The position numbers and the translations under genes were made by a program. The notes under the pieces were generated by a model. It made no database searches, was not told the origin of the DNA, and saw nothing but the letters and a program-made list of their open reading frames with translations. From Haplosporangium gracile (taxonomy: Eukaryota; Mortierellomycota; Mortierellomycetes; Mortierellales; Mortierellaceae), in assembly GCA_015499985.1 (NCBI GenBank), contig JAAAUF010000189.1, positions 22,652-52,752 on the forward strand: a DNA stretch of 30,101 bases. Direction: 5' to 3'. Position 1 is the first letter of the stretch. Every line of letters begins with the position of its first letter. Positions 1 through 10,292 of the stretch are shown here, in pieces.

Positions 1-2080
1 GGGTGGTTGGCTCTTCTGGCTGGGGCTCATCGGTATCTTCATCCTCCGTGAGATTCTCGATATTGGACAGAACGCTTGGTTGGCTGTTTGGGCCAACAAG
101 ATGGCGGAGAACACTGGCGCGTTTGTAATTAATATCTTCAACACTGTAACGCCTGCATCCTTAACCCAGTCCTTCTATGCTGCGTTTGCACCTCGCGACG
201 GATCTGAGTACGGTCTCATGACAATGAATGTCTTTGGCAAGGGGACCCCCGAGACCGTCAGTGTTGACTACTACCTGGGCATCTATGTCCTCCTCAGCAT
301 CTGCGCCATGATCCTCGGTTCTTTGAACCTGTACTACGTCGTCCTAGGTGGTCTGACAGCCTCTCGTGTCCTGCACGAGCGTCTCCTCAAGAGTATCACC
401 CGCGCCAAGGTCCGCTTCTTTGACACAACCCCCATAGGCCGTATTATCAACCGGTTTAGTTCTGACATCTCGACCATCGACGACGAAGTCAGTAACGGTG
501 TCCAGGGTCTCTTTGGGTGTGTCACCACCTTGACGGGCATTATTGTCATCATCTCAATCAACATGCCCATCTTCCTGGTTGCCGCTTTCTTTATTGTCAT
601 CGTCTATGGGGCCATCGGCGCCCTGTACGTCCCCATCTCGCGTGACCTGAAGCGTCTCAACTCCAACTCCAAGTCGCCAATCCTCAACCACTTCAACGAG
701 TCTCTCAAAGGTCTCGCGACCATCCGCGCCTATGGGTTCCAAGAGCGGTTCCTGTCCAAGAACTTGACCAACCTCGACGACAACAACCGGACGTTCTTCT
801 TGCTCTGGTCGACCAACCGGTGGTTGCACTGGCGTGTCGATATTGTTGGCGCCTCAGTCGCCTTTATCACGGGTATCCTGGTTCTCCAAAACTGGGGGCT
901 AATCGAACCTGGTTGGGCTGCGCTGAGTTTGACGTACTCGTTAATGTTTACGGGCAATGTTGTCTGGTTCATTCGTATTTATGCGATGAACGAGATGAAC
1001 TTGAACTCTGTTGAGCGTGTCGTCGAGTACATGGACCTCGACCCCGAGCCTGCACCCATTATCGAGGGTTCCCGCCCTCCGGCCTCGTGGCCCCATGCCG
1101 GAGAGATCAAAATTGATCACCTCACCATGCGCTATGCGCCCGATACTCCCGAGGTCATCAAGGACATTTCGTTGACCATCCACCCCGGTGAGAAGGTCGG
1201 TGTTGTCGGCCGTACGGGATCCGGTAAATCGACTCTGGCGATCTCTCTGTTCCGGTTTATGGACCCTGCCAGTGGTACGATCACTATCGACGGAATCGAT
1301 ATCTGCAAGATTGGACTTCAGGATCTGCGCACCAACTTGACCATCATCCCTCAGGACCCTATCCTGTTCAAGGGTACTTTGCGGTCGAATTTGGATCCCT
1401 TTGGGGAGCGTGAGGATCGGGAGTTGTGGGAAGCCTTGAGGAGGAGTCATTTGATCCCGGCCGAGAGCAAGTCTGTTCTGTCGTCTGCTGCTCCCACCAA
1501 GCGCAACAGTCTTGAGGCTACTTCAAGCCAGACCGATGAACTCCTTTCAGTTCCTTCCGAGGCTGGTCCCTCGACTGGATCAAAGTCCCCCGCTTCATCG
1601 ATCAAGCCTGCAACTTCCGACAGTAGCAACAACCCCAACGAGACCATCGACTCGTCCAAGATCACGCTCGATACCCCCGTCAAAGAAAATGGATCCAATT
1701 TTTCCCAAGGCCAACGCCAACTCATTGCCCTCGCCCGCGCACTCGTCCGTCAATCCAAGATTATCGTTATGGACGAAGCCACAGCCAGCGTCGATTTCGA
1801 GACCGATCTCAAAATCCAGCTCACCATCCGTGAAGAAATGGCCGATGCCACGATTCTAACCATTGCCCATCGTATCCGGACGATTGCGGATTTCGATAGA
1901 GTGCTTGTGATGAGTGCTGGAGAGGTGGTTGAGTTTGATAGGCCGTATACTTTGATGCGGCAAGAGGATTCGTTGTTCCGCTCCATGTGTGAGCGGTCGT
2001 CCGAGTTTGAGGCCCTGTTGGCTATTGCGGAGGAGAAGGAGAAACGCGATCGAGCGGCTAAACTTCTCGTTGACGTTTAA
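1..2080 (+). CDS. ABCC (MRP/YOR1-BPT1-type) ABC transporter, C-terminal half, 5' truncated
   Basis: The reading frame is open from base 2 (codons begin at 2) to a TAA at 2078-2080, so the gene starts upstream of the window. The visible part holds the second transmembrane domain, with several hydrophobic segments before nt ~1030, then the second nucleotide-binding domain. Counting codons from nt 80, Walker A (GRTGSGKST) is near residues 377-385. The Q-loop (IIPQDP) lies near nt 1350. The signature FSQGQ is at 541-545, Walker B (IIVMDEA) near 561-567 and the H-loop TIAHR at 594-598. The ICL-type segment KSPILNHFNESLKGLATIRAYG is typical of ABCC transporters and precedes the last membrane segments. 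This family exports or vacuolar-sequesters glutathione conjugates, metals and drugs; the substrate cannot be read from sequence. A Ser/Thr/Pro-rich insertion of roughly 60-75 residues sits between Q-loop and signature (nt ~1460-1685). No intron is needed in the visible part. The gene is convergent with the acetyl-CoA transporter, with 158 nt between stops. Confidence 0.93.
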   Translation, partial: GGWLFWLGLIGIFILREILDIGQNAWLAVWANKMAENTGAFVINIFNTVTPASLTQSFYAAFAPRDGSEYGLMTMNVFGKGTPETVSVDYYLGIYVLLSICAMILGSLNLYYVVLGGLTASRVLHERLLKSITRAKVRFFDTTPIGRIINRFSSDISTIDDEVSNGVQGLFGCVTTLTGIIVIISINMPIFLVAAFFIVIVYGAIGALYVPISRDLKRLNSNSKSPILNHFNESLKGLATIRAYGFQERFLSKNLTNLDDNNRTFFLLWSTNRWLHWRVDIVGASVAFITGILVLQNWGLIEPGWAALSLTYSLMFTGNVVWFIRIYAMNEMNLNSVERVVEYMDLDPEPAPIIEGSRPPASWPHAGEIKIDHLTMRYAPDTPEVIKDISLTIHPGEKVGVVGRTGSGKSTLAISLFRFMDPASGTITIDGIDICKIGLQDLRTNLTIIPQDPILFKGTLRSNLDPFGEREDRELWEALRRSHLIPAESKSVLSSAAPTKRNSLEATSSQTDELLSVPSEAGPSTGSKSPASSIKPATSDSSNNPNETIDSSKITLDTPVKENGSNFSQGQRQLIALARALVRQSKIIVMDEATASVDFETDLKIQLTIREEMADATILTIAHRIRTIADFDRVLVMSAGEVVEFDRPYTLMRQEDSLFRSMCERSSEFEALLAIAEEKEKRDRAAKLLVDV

Positions 2081-2238
2081 AAGCTGTTATCGCCCTTTAT
2101 ATATATTTTGTTCATACCAACAATTAAAAATGACTTTCTTGCATGCTTTTTTTATACTCACGCAAGCTTGCTTGTTGTATGTTGAAAATTTTTTAATTGT
2201 TTTTCTAAGGTGCTTGTTGGTTTCTATGAAAACATTAA
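2081..2238. other. Short convergent intergenic region (shared 3' ends)
   Basis: This 158-nt AT-rich gap separates the stop codons of the ABC transporter (+) and the acetyl-CoA transporter (-). It must hold both 3' untranslated regions and poly(A) sites, so overlapping 3' ends of the two transcripts are likely. No other feature is visible. Confidence 0.6.
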
Positions 2239-4502
2239 TTAACTTTCGTCTTTTGGCAACTTCCACAGCTTTGGGTTCAATGCTAGATTCCAAACAAGTT
2301 GTTCGTAAAAATATAAAGTCGGATCAGCGTTGCACAAGCTACCACTTCCCAAACGCGTAAAATAAAAAATACAGCGCGAGACTTACATTCGAGGTATCGA
2401 ATAGTCGGCGCGATATACGTGAACAGCAGCACGGCGCCGACGGTGACACACAAGGAGTTGACATAATAGTACCCATCCTGCTGCAGCAGACACTCTCCAT
2501 GTAACTCCTGACACAACGACTTGCCTGATTCTGACGCGCATGAGAATTCTATATTGTGTTATTAAAAAAATGAAAAAAGCGAGAAAGTCAGTGGTTAATG
2601 AAATTTCTCTCCAACGTATTATTCGCGTTTGATTTTTTTTTTCCTGCTTTCGTTATACCTTCGCTGTCCATGTTGAGGACGGAGCATGTCGAGACAGTGT
2701 AATAGTCTACGGCCTTGAGAACAAAGAGCCGTGGCCAAGTGCCTCCAAAGTTGCTCAGCGTGTTCAACAACTATATGTATAAAAAGCACACCGCTGTTAG
2801 CTCCAAATAATTTAGATCTCAATAAAATAAAGAAGAAACAAACGATTTTAAAAAAGAATAATTACAGTCATGTAGGTGCCTCCAATAACGGGATCCGCAA
2901 TGACGGTCATGAACGCGCCCATGCTCACAAACGCCACTGTACTATTTTGACATCCAAAAAGCAACAAAAGAAGATTAAAACTTCAATCTCAATTCTTAGC
3001 AAAAAAAAAAAAAAAAATGCAGAGCAAATTATCTCAAAAAGTACTTTACCTTGTAAATGAGGTAGTGACAGTGGTCGCGAGGACCATGTAAAAATAAGTT
3101 GGGGTCACGACGCCATCCTGAGGGAATCCTGACACGATCAGCATTGCGACAATGCAGCACACAAGATGCGCACAGAACGCCCACAGCCACTATTTGATAA
3201 GAAAATAAAAAAGTAGGTGAGTTGATTAATCTATAGTATTGCATATACCATACAGCAGAGAATATATAACAGAGAACCAAGGAGAACTTACAGGCTTGAG
3301 GGGACGGGCGCCAGAACTCCAGCGGACGGCATAATATCCAAAGATGATCTGGAACGGAAAATCGATCAACACCGCCAGCGCCAAATCCTCCTTGCTAAAC
3401 CCCTTCTCCAGCAACTTGAGCGCCGTCACCGCACTGTTGGCAATGAACCCAACCTTGGCCATCAACAGTACAAGCATGTAGGACTTCATATGCGGCAGCC
3501 GAATAATCTTGAGGATGATCTTGTAGACCGACTTGATATCGATATCATTCTCATCCACATGCGACCGCTCCTCCTTTTTCAAAAAGACCAGCCACAACGT
3601 GATCGCGAAATACATCATCGACCAGAACTTGAGGTATCCTCCTAGGGGTACAAGTCCATACTCCTGAGGCTCCGATCGAAAGTACCTGTTGCTGAATGCC
3701 GGTGAGTTGAAGGCCAAAAAGACTGTAAACGACAAAAAGTAACCCGAGTTGAGTCCAATCGTCTGTGCAGTCGACGCGTATGAGACATTATCCTTCGACA
3801 ACAGGGTCAACGCCCACCCATCGACTGCAATGTCCTGTGTGGCCGAAAAGAAAATCAGCACAAAGAACACGGCCGTCAGTCTCCCGATTGCAATCTGGTC
3901 CTGACTCATCCAGTCATCAATGTTAATCCCGAGCCAGAGAAACATAAATCCTGTCAGGAGCTGGATAGGGACGATCCACGACTTGCGCCGTCCAATCTCC
4001 TTATTGTAGACTGCATCGACAATAGGTGACCAGAGAAACTTCATGCTGTATGGGTAATTTGCCAGCGAGAACACGCCTATTTGTGTGTAGCTCATCTTGG
4101 CCTTGAGCAGGAACGGGATACTGCCAAACGCTAACCCAACAGGGACTCCTTGAAGAAGATCTGTCTCATCAGAAAGCGAAGACAAAGAAAAAGAATTAGA
4201 GACCGGACCTACTAATTGCGAATTGGGAGACAGCAATACGAGGCACTCATATACGCACATCACATCCGAGAAACAACATCGTCCTTACATAATACAACCA
4301 AGAGTGCAAAGTTCCATGTATCCTTGACCGACATAGGTGTTGCCGGAGCGGCCGCGATCTCCTTTTCGTCCATTGTCAGTGAAGCATGCAGTTCTGACCT
4401 GTCCTCGGGTGAAGGTGAAGGTGATCCACGCCTTGTCAACATCAGCTCCTCGCGCTCGTCGTCTGCCAGCAGCGTGTCTCCTCTTGCCTTTCGTACCAAC
4501 AT
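2239..4502 (-). CDS. Acetyl-CoA transporter, SLC33A1/AT-1 family (seven exons)
   Basis: Joining exons at 4502-4289, 4160-3292, 3189-3050, 2941-2866, 2770-2659, 2530-2387 and 2282-2239 gives a clean frame of 533 codons (532 residues). All introns are GT-AG: 128, 102, 108, 95, 128 and 104 nt. Family landmarks across the splices are LYLLQGVPVGLAFGSIPFLL (exon 1/2 join), GRRKSWIVP, ATQDIAVDGWAL, DPVIGGTYMTLLNTLSNFGG (exon 4/5 join) and QDGYYYVNSLCV near the C-terminus. These match the major-facilitator-like acetyl-CoA transporter of the endoplasmic reticulum, which imports cytosolic acetyl-CoA for acetylation of luminal proteins. About 11-12 hydrophobic segments follow a cytosolic acidic and Ser/Pro-rich N-terminus of ~60 residues. 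The start is the first in-frame ATG at 4502. The last exon (44 nt, ending in SLNPKLWKLPKDES) is the least certain. Alternatives are read-through of intron 6, or acceptors at 2301 or 2306, both ending at the TAG at 2283-2285. Exon 6 also has two possible acceptors 6 nt apart. Confidence 0.88.
3001..3017 (+). repeat. A17 homopolymer inside acetyl-CoA transporter intron 3
   Basis: Seventeen consecutive A residues on the + strand lie in the intron at 2942-3049 of the minus-strand acetyl-CoA transporter. In the transcript they read as a U17 run about 16 nt after the 5' splice site. Length polymorphism is likely, but it lies outside coding sequence. Confidence 0.9.
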
Positions 4503-6215
4503 CCTGTATTTGCTGCTTGTGAAATGTGTGTGTTATGCCGTGCCGCTTGTTTGTTGCTAAGCCGAAGTGAATCTGCGACCTAGAGCGAATCCTCGTCTGT
4601 AGAGTTGTTTATCCGACTTGCTGGGTTGGCTGTCTGGTTATCTCGTTGCTGCTGCTATTACTTTGTTGCTGTTGTTAATTACTTGTTAATGATAAAGTAT
4701 GATATGAACCTCATCTCCTTTCTGGTTTCGCAGCGTGGGTTGGTTGGTTTGTTGGTTTATGAACACCGTCTTTTAACAATCCTTGGGCGGCCTGTTGTTG
4801 GTGGTGCTGCTGTTGTTCCTGCAGGGCTCCCTCCTGAGCATATGCAGAGTGTGTGTTTTTTGTCTTCCGTGTGTTGCGTGAGTGGTGTTTGGATAATACA
4901 GAGATTGACCCAGGATCCTTCGTTCGGACAAGAGTAAAAAACTATCTGACATTGAAATATACAAGGCAATCGAACAATGTGTTAGCGTGGAATGAAGGAC
5001 GGACAACAACGGTGCGTATCAATTTTGACTCCACCTTGCTGTTGTTGTGAATGTGTTGTCTAGACAGACGGAGTTGTCTTGGTGCTTCGTGCACCCTTTC
5101 TTTATTGTCCTGCTTCTTCGTTCTTCTTTTCATCGAGATATCCGTTTTGTCGCTTCAAGGGTTCCCCTGATGAGCTGCCCTTTGATTGTGTGATGTCTCA
5201 GAGCAACTAGGATGAACAACGTGAACAAATGAATTCGATGGCTGAACGTACAGAGGACTTGAGGTGTGAATGTAGCACTATGGGAACAAGGTGTGCAAAA
5301 GTTCGATCGATCAGATCAGGTACGCGAGAAAAGTCTCGACGTTTGTATATGCTGGTGTGGGCGGATGTAAAGGGTTGGGATTATTTTGCTACGTGTCTCC
5401 TTGTTGTCGCAGGAGAGGGTCGGGTGAGGATGAGGGTGATGGATGGACAGAAAGTGAGAAAAGCAAAGGAAGGAGGAGCAAAAAATGAAGAGAAAAAGGG
5501 GTTAAAAAAAAGGAACATGGAGACATACACACGAGAAAAACAAAAACCATAAGGAGGGGCAAAAGAGTGTCCTATCCAATCAAAGCGTTCAAGGTCCGTC
5601 CATCTCTATCTGATCGATAAACCTCTCGTCTTTCCTTCTTCCCATCCTCCACCACTCCCGCTTTGTTGACTCGTGTAAGAACGATTAAAAACCCGCGACG
5701 ACGTCAAGGACAAGTAAGTGCGCCTCACAATCAGTCCGGCATGCTCGTTCTTTACGCTCTGCCTTGTTGACAGCCCTCGATCGGTCTAGATGCTCTCACT
5801 CTTCATCTCCTTTTGTCCATTTTGTCCTTCTGTTCTCAAGCTCACCTTCACTGGACGCCCATTTTGAGCCCACTGTTTCTGCTTTACTTCTTCCAATAGT
5901 CGGTCTAGAGGTCAAATTTCTCCTTTTTCTCACCCACAACAAAACCAAAACTGTGCAGTTGAAGGTTTTTCTCTTTTGCTCTGAGCAATGAGCAGCAGCT
6001 GAAAGAGGAAGAAGAATCTGCAACACGCGCTAATGGAAAATAAAAAAAGTAAAAGACAGACGCCGTGTCGAAAACCATGCATGCTGAGAACGAGTACGAG
6101 TATGCGATTGTGTTATGTGAATGCGATATGTTGGAAACGTTGTTAAAAAGACAAAATATGAACAAAAGAAAAAAAGACTAAATGAATAAATAAAAAAGAA
6201 CTGAAAACAGCTTCC
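4503..6215. other. Intergenic region, 1.7 kb, upstream of the acetyl-CoA transporter and downstream of the kelch-BTB gene
   Basis: This region must hold the promoter and leader of the acetyl-CoA transporter (right of 4502, read leftwards) and the 3' untranslated region of the kelch-BTB gene (left of 6216). Short open frames occur on both strands, but none shows a recognisable domain or the codon use of the real genes. A CCAAT sequence is present at 5576-5580 on the + strand and a near-CRE sequence (GACGTCA) near 5700. The ten bases TCGGTCTAGA occur twice, near 5780 and 5900. No RNA gene or mobile element is recognised. Confidence 0.5.
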
Positions 6216-9200
6216 TTAGAAGCCAGCACTCTTCATAAGAGCAGCACCGCTGGCTTTGGGCTTGGGCGGCTTCAACTTGGCAAGGACACCCTTCTTCTTC
6301 TCGTCTTGGTCACTCTTGGAACTCTTGACACTATTGGCCTTGCTGCTGCTGCTCGACTTATGCGACGAAACCGTCTCGGCAATCGATTCGGCCGCGGAAG
6401 TCGTCTGACTCGCTGCATATCCACCCCCGCCGCCAGCCTTGGACGACAATGAGGCGGAGCTGGCTGCACCGTGGAGGTACCGATGCTGTTGCTGCTGCTG
6501 CTGCTGCTGCTGTTGCTGTTGTTGCTGTTGTTGTTGGAGAATCAACTCGGCATCGCGAAGCTGCTGCTGTTCAACTAGATGCTGTTGCTGTTGTTGATGC
6601 TGCTGGGCCGAGTATTCCTGACGCATACGGTATTGCTGCTGCTGCTCCATGTCGTACTGTATCTGCATCTGTAGACGGCGCTTGGCCTGCTGAGCCCTCA
6701 GATCACCCTGGCCCTGGTAGCCCGAGAACACCGATGAGCCGTCATCATTCTCCTCCTGACCATAGACACTAGGAGCTCCATCACTTCCAGACCCACCACG
6801 CATCGAAGGGGCATATCCTCCCTGCGGACTGAAAGCCGAGAACGAAGGATGTGTCTGAAAGTTGGGTGAGAGTGGCGAAGGGTAAGCCTGCTGCTGGTAC
6901 TGCTGCTGCTGTTGTGGATTCCGAGGCAATCCAGGAGAGGCGAGAGGACTATCGTACATGGATCCACCCGAGCTGGTGCTCATGTAGGACATGGGGTAGT
7001 TCGAAGGAGTGTGCTGCATGTTGGGTGGCATAGGAGGCGACCGCATCTTGCGCGCTCTGGCACCAGGCTCGGGTGAGGACAGGTAAAAGGCAGGCTCGCC
7101 GCTTTCTGAGGTCGACGGGGCCATCCGACCGCCTGAAGGAGCGTTGTTGTTGTTGTATTGCTGCATGAGACCATCGCCTCCGAGACCGCCATCCGTGCTG
7201 ACACTGTCTCTCGAGTGGTGAGACGCTGCACGCCGACGCTCAGGTGGGAATGGAAGACGGCTTGAGGGTGGAGGCACACGGTTGCTGTAGTTTCTGCTCA
7301 GAGTGCTGTCCAGCAATGGGGGCTGGACCGATATCCTTTTGCGGGGGCCAGTCGATGGGAATGGCGACGATGCTCCGTCCCGTCCTCCTGGTGGAGCAGC
7401 TGTCTTATTGGCAGACGCGTTCATGGCCAACTCGACGGCTCTGGCCTGCAGTCCGAGCTCGCCAGCCATGAGGGCAGAGCTGTACACGCGAATAGGGTTG
7501 ACAGTGACAGTCTGGTGCAGGGTATCGACGGCCAAGGCATGAAGGCCGTTCAGCTGGTACCGCCTTGCCAGGATCAACAGGTAGTCGGCCACACCGGGAG
7601 TGACAATCGAGTTCAAAGGTAAGGCTCCAGTATAGAGGTAGTACAAGAACATAGGGACAACCTCATCTGGGACAGGCAGCTCCAGAATCAGAGGAGTGAC
7701 ATAGGGTGGCGAGAGGAGCATGGTTGCAAACTCTGGCCAGCGTGCTGCAAGGATGGTCGAGTTGGCGCCAAAGAGAGTTCCGTTGATGGAGGAAATCTCC
7801 ATGTCATTCAATCCTGGCTCTCTGAGCAAATCGTGACCCAAATCCTGAGCGGTTGGGAGGAAAGAGGGGATGGGACGTTCGTAGAGACCATAGGCCTGCA
7901 AGTTGACCATCATGAGGTGGCTGTGGTGCTGGATCCGGTTAGAATAGTCCGAATCTGCGTTCGATTCGTAGTGACCAAAGATAAGCAAAGTGCCCGTTGC
8001 AGGGTGGAGAAGCGACCGGTTCCAGGATCCCTTGTCGAGTGTCGTGTCGGTGTCGAGTCGGTCCCACTTGTGTGCTGACAAGTTGAAGGCGTAGATGGCC
8101 AGAGTCGGTGCCTTGCCCGAGACGATCAATGTGCCACTTAGGATCAGCTGGTTCTGGTATACGTGGCCCTGAGGGAACCGCAAGCCTGGGGGGAGGGGAT
8201 GATCTTGTCCCATCCTCTCGATGGCCTCAGTTTTTTCAACTATCGAAAACGTGGGCACGGAAGCAGAAGGATGGGTATACTGAGGCGTGATGATCTTGAG
8301 CTCGCGACGCAGGTTTTGGAAGTTGTAGTTGGAGTAGAGGTAGATCGAAGGCAACTCGCTGCCGGCCTTAAAGGCAGGGGTCAAGTCACTACTCATTAGG
8401 CGCTCGGTCGCCTTCTTGTTGCCCTCAGTGTTGATGGATGAAGAGTCAAGGTTCTTGGATGAGTGTTGAGATGAGGATGTTGAGCTGGGTGCCGAGATAC
8501 GTCCGCTGAGGACTTGTGAGATGCTGGCCATGGCGTCAATCGGACCAGCCTCAGTGGTTGGCCATGAGAGGTTGGAGGAGATCTGAGGAGAAAAAGCGTC
8601 GGCAGAGGGGAAAGAAGGCGTTGAAGGGGTAATTTCGGCCGTTGTCTGGAGGCTGGGTCCTGTTGCGGCGATTGTCCTGTAGGATCCGCACTGGCCAATG
8701 TTTTGGATCGATGCAACCCACTCCCAGGTATGCAGGTCAAGTACACAGGCGTCCTCGACATAGTTCTTGTTGGTGTCTGTGCCCCCGATGACGACCAAAA
8801 AGTGATCCAGGATTGTTGCCAAATGCGCCCAACGAGCTCTAGGCGTGTGCTGGTTGACTGTGGGCGACTTGTGCTGCCACCGCTGTGTGATGATATCGTA
8901 GACGTGCAGATCAGCAAGGGCTGCCAACTGATTCTGCTGGTTGTCGCCTTCATTGTCGCTGTCCTCGCCGCTCCTGTTGATGGGGATGGCGCCCATGCCG
9001 CCAAAGAGGATGAGGGATGTCCCGTAGGCATTGACAGTGTGGAAGTAGCGAGGTTGGGGTGGAATTGAGAGGGTGTCGGATAAAGAACCGGAGTTGGTAT
9101 TGACGGGATCGGTGGTCAAAGACAGTGAGAAGAGAGCCCTTGGGTCATTCGCGTTTCTATCGGCGTTGTTGTTGTTCATGGAGTCGGTTGTGGGTGCGGG

Positions 9201-9539
9201 GAGAATGGTCTGCCAGTAGCCCGTCTCTACATCGAGGACATAGTGGCAGTTGGTGAGCTCGCGATTATCGAGGCGGCCGCCAAAGCAATGCAGAGCCGAG
9301 TCGTTGACGAGGACAATGGCCGAGCCCATGAGTGGGGGAGGAGGTGAGCCCCGGGTGGCTCTAGATGTGATGGCCAGGGCTTTTTTTGATGGTTGCTGGC
9401 TCTGAGACGGCGTTTCAGCTGAGCCTTGTTGTTGCTGCTGCTGTTGGAGGCCGAGGCCGGTATATTGTGGGTTGGCGTTGGTGTGGCGAGAATAGGGGTT
9501 GTTGTAGGCGCCCTGGGGATTCCTTGCTACTGCGGCCAT
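6216..9539 (-). CDS. Kelch-repeat and BTB-domain protein with polyglutamine C-terminal region (Mds3/Pmd1/Ral2-like)
   Basis: A single uninterrupted frame of 1107 residues. Residues 1-70 are Gln/Ser-rich. Kelch-type blades follow: ALHCFGGR near 80-90, PRYFHTVN...LILFGGMG near 160-180, and ARWAHLATILDHFLVVIGGTD near 235-255. Weaker blades (LILSGTLIVSGK, GTLLIFGHY) lie near 465-525 after a Ser-rich insertion. A BTB-like fold covers about 580-700, starting at GTLFGANSTILAARWPEF and including YLYTGALPL and a C-terminal helical part. The remaining ~400 residues are low complexity (Gln, Ser, Pro, Gly) and end in a Lys-rich tail. Kelch followed by a degenerate BTB is the layout of fungal Mds3/Pmd1 (sporulation and TOR/pH signalling) and S. 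pombe Ral2 (Ras1 pathway), and resembles LZTR1. Which of these is the ortholog is not decidable here. A signalling scaffold or Cul3-adaptor-like role is an inference. No ATG lies upstream in the nearest leader. Confidence 0.85.
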   Translation of the reverse strand: MAAVARNPQGAYNNPYSRHTNANPQYTGLGLQQQQQQQGSAETPSQSQQPSKKALAITSRATRGSPPPPLMGSAIVLVNDSALHCFGGRLDNRELTNCHYVLDVETGYWQTILPAPTTDSMNNNNADRNANDPRALFSLSLTTDPVNTNSGSLSDTLSIPPQPRYFHTVNAYGTSLILFGGMGAIPINRSGEDSDNEGDNQQNQLAALADLHVYDIITQRWQHKSPTVNQHTPRARWAHLATILDHFLVVIGGTDTNKNYVEDACVLDLHTWEWVASIQNIGQCGSYRTIAATGPSLQTTAEITPSTPSFPSADAFSPQISSNLSWPTTEAGPIDAMASISQVLSGRISAPSSTSSSQHSSKNLDSSSINTEGNKKATERLMSSDLTPAFKAGSELPSIYLYSNYNFQNLRRELKIITPQYTHPSASVPTFSIVEKTEAIERMGQDHPLPPGLRFPQGHVYQNQLILSGTLIVSGKAPTLAIYAFNLSAHKWDRLDTDTTLDKGSWNRSLLHPATGTLLIFGHYESNADSDYSNRIQHHSHLMMVNLQAYGLYERPIPSFLPTAQDLGHDLLREPGLNDMEISSINGTLFGANSTILAARWPEFATMLLSPPYVTPLILELPVPDEVVPMFLYYLYTGALPLNSIVTPGVADYLLILARRYQLNGLHALAVDTLHQTVTVNPIRVYSSALMAGELGLQARAVELAMNASANKTAAPPGGRDGASSPFPSTGPRKRISVQPPLLDSTLSRNYSNRVPPPSSRLPFPPERRRAASHHSRDSVSTDGGLGGDGLMQQYNNNNAPSGGRMAPSTSESGEPAFYLSSPEPGARARKMRSPPMPPNMQHTPSNYPMSYMSTSSGGSMYDSPLASPGLPRNPQQQQQYQQQAYPSPLSPNFQTHPSFSAFSPQGGYAPSMRGGSGSDGAPSVYGQEENDDGSSVFSGYQGQGDLRAQQAKRRLQMQIQYDMEQQQQYRMRQEYSAQQHQQQQQHLVEQQQLRDAELILQQQQQQQQQQQQQQQQQHRYLHGAASSASLSSKAGGGGGYAASQTTSAAESIAETVSSHKSSSSSKANSVKSSKSDQDEKKKGVLAKLKPPKPKASGAALMKSAGF
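6486..6536 (-). repeat. In-frame polyglutamine tract, 17 CAG/CAA codons
   Basis: The + strand shows a CTG/TTG trinucleotide run that reads on the minus strand as 17 consecutive Gln codons (residues 1002-1018 of the kelch-BTB protein). Seven CAG codons in a row form the purest block; CAA interruptions break the rest. Shorter Gln runs flank it at about 6560-6660 and 6890-6915, and another lies near the N-terminus at 9420-9450. Confidence 0.95.
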
Positions 9540-9909
9540 GTTTATGATATCTGGGGGTGTTGTACTACCGTATTAAGTTGTTGGTACTGTTGTCTGTGCT
9601 ATGAAGTCAGGAATAGGAGACGAGAGCGAGGGATGATGAGTGAGATGACGAAGGGTATAAGATGGGGATGAGGAAGGGAAGGGATGATGACCAGAGAAGA
9701 AGAAGAAGGTAAAAAGAGTAAAGTGAGGGTAGGGTAAAGTGGACAAGGTTGAGCAAGGGGGAAGTGGGTGTAACAAAGTTGTTGAGTGGAGTGAAGAGTT
9801 ACGCGGAAGGTTGAGGTTTGGTACAGGTGCAGAGTGAGAGAGGGCGAAAGCGAGAGCAGGCAAAGAGGTGTTCCAGGGACCAAACGGTCAAAGGAGAGCT
9901 GTCCTTCGT

Positions 9910-10292
9910 TGACTGACTTGACTGAATGAGTTGACTGACTGACTGGATAGATAATTTAATTTGCGGAGAGAAGTGGAGAGAGAGAGGGGGGAGAGAAAGG
10001 GGAGAGAAAGGAGAATGGAATTGGAGAGTAAAAGAGATGAAGGAAAGAGATACGATCTGGCGGTGTGGAGCGGGAGTTGGAAAACAGGGTTGCGTTGGGG
10101 ATAAGCAGGAAAAAGTTGCGATATTTAGAAAAAATACCGATACATCCAACTGGTTGTAGGTGTAGGCAAGAGAAAGAGAGAAACGAAAAGGCGCAACACT
10201 ATGGGCAAATGTTCACTCACTGCCACAAAGACATTGACTGACTGCATAGCTGTGAAATGGCATGCAATCAATGTACTTACCAATTGACTGAC
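9910..10292. repeat. Clustered TGAC/TTGACTGACTG motifs upstream of the kelch-BTB gene
   Basis: TGAC occurs six times within 9910-9943, then as TTGACTGACTG at 10234-10244 and again at 10284-10294. The three clusters lie about 370-755 nt upstream of the kelch-BTB start codon. TGACT is half of an AP-1/GCN4-type bZIP site, but simple tetranucleotide expansion is an equally good explanation. Confidence 0.5.
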
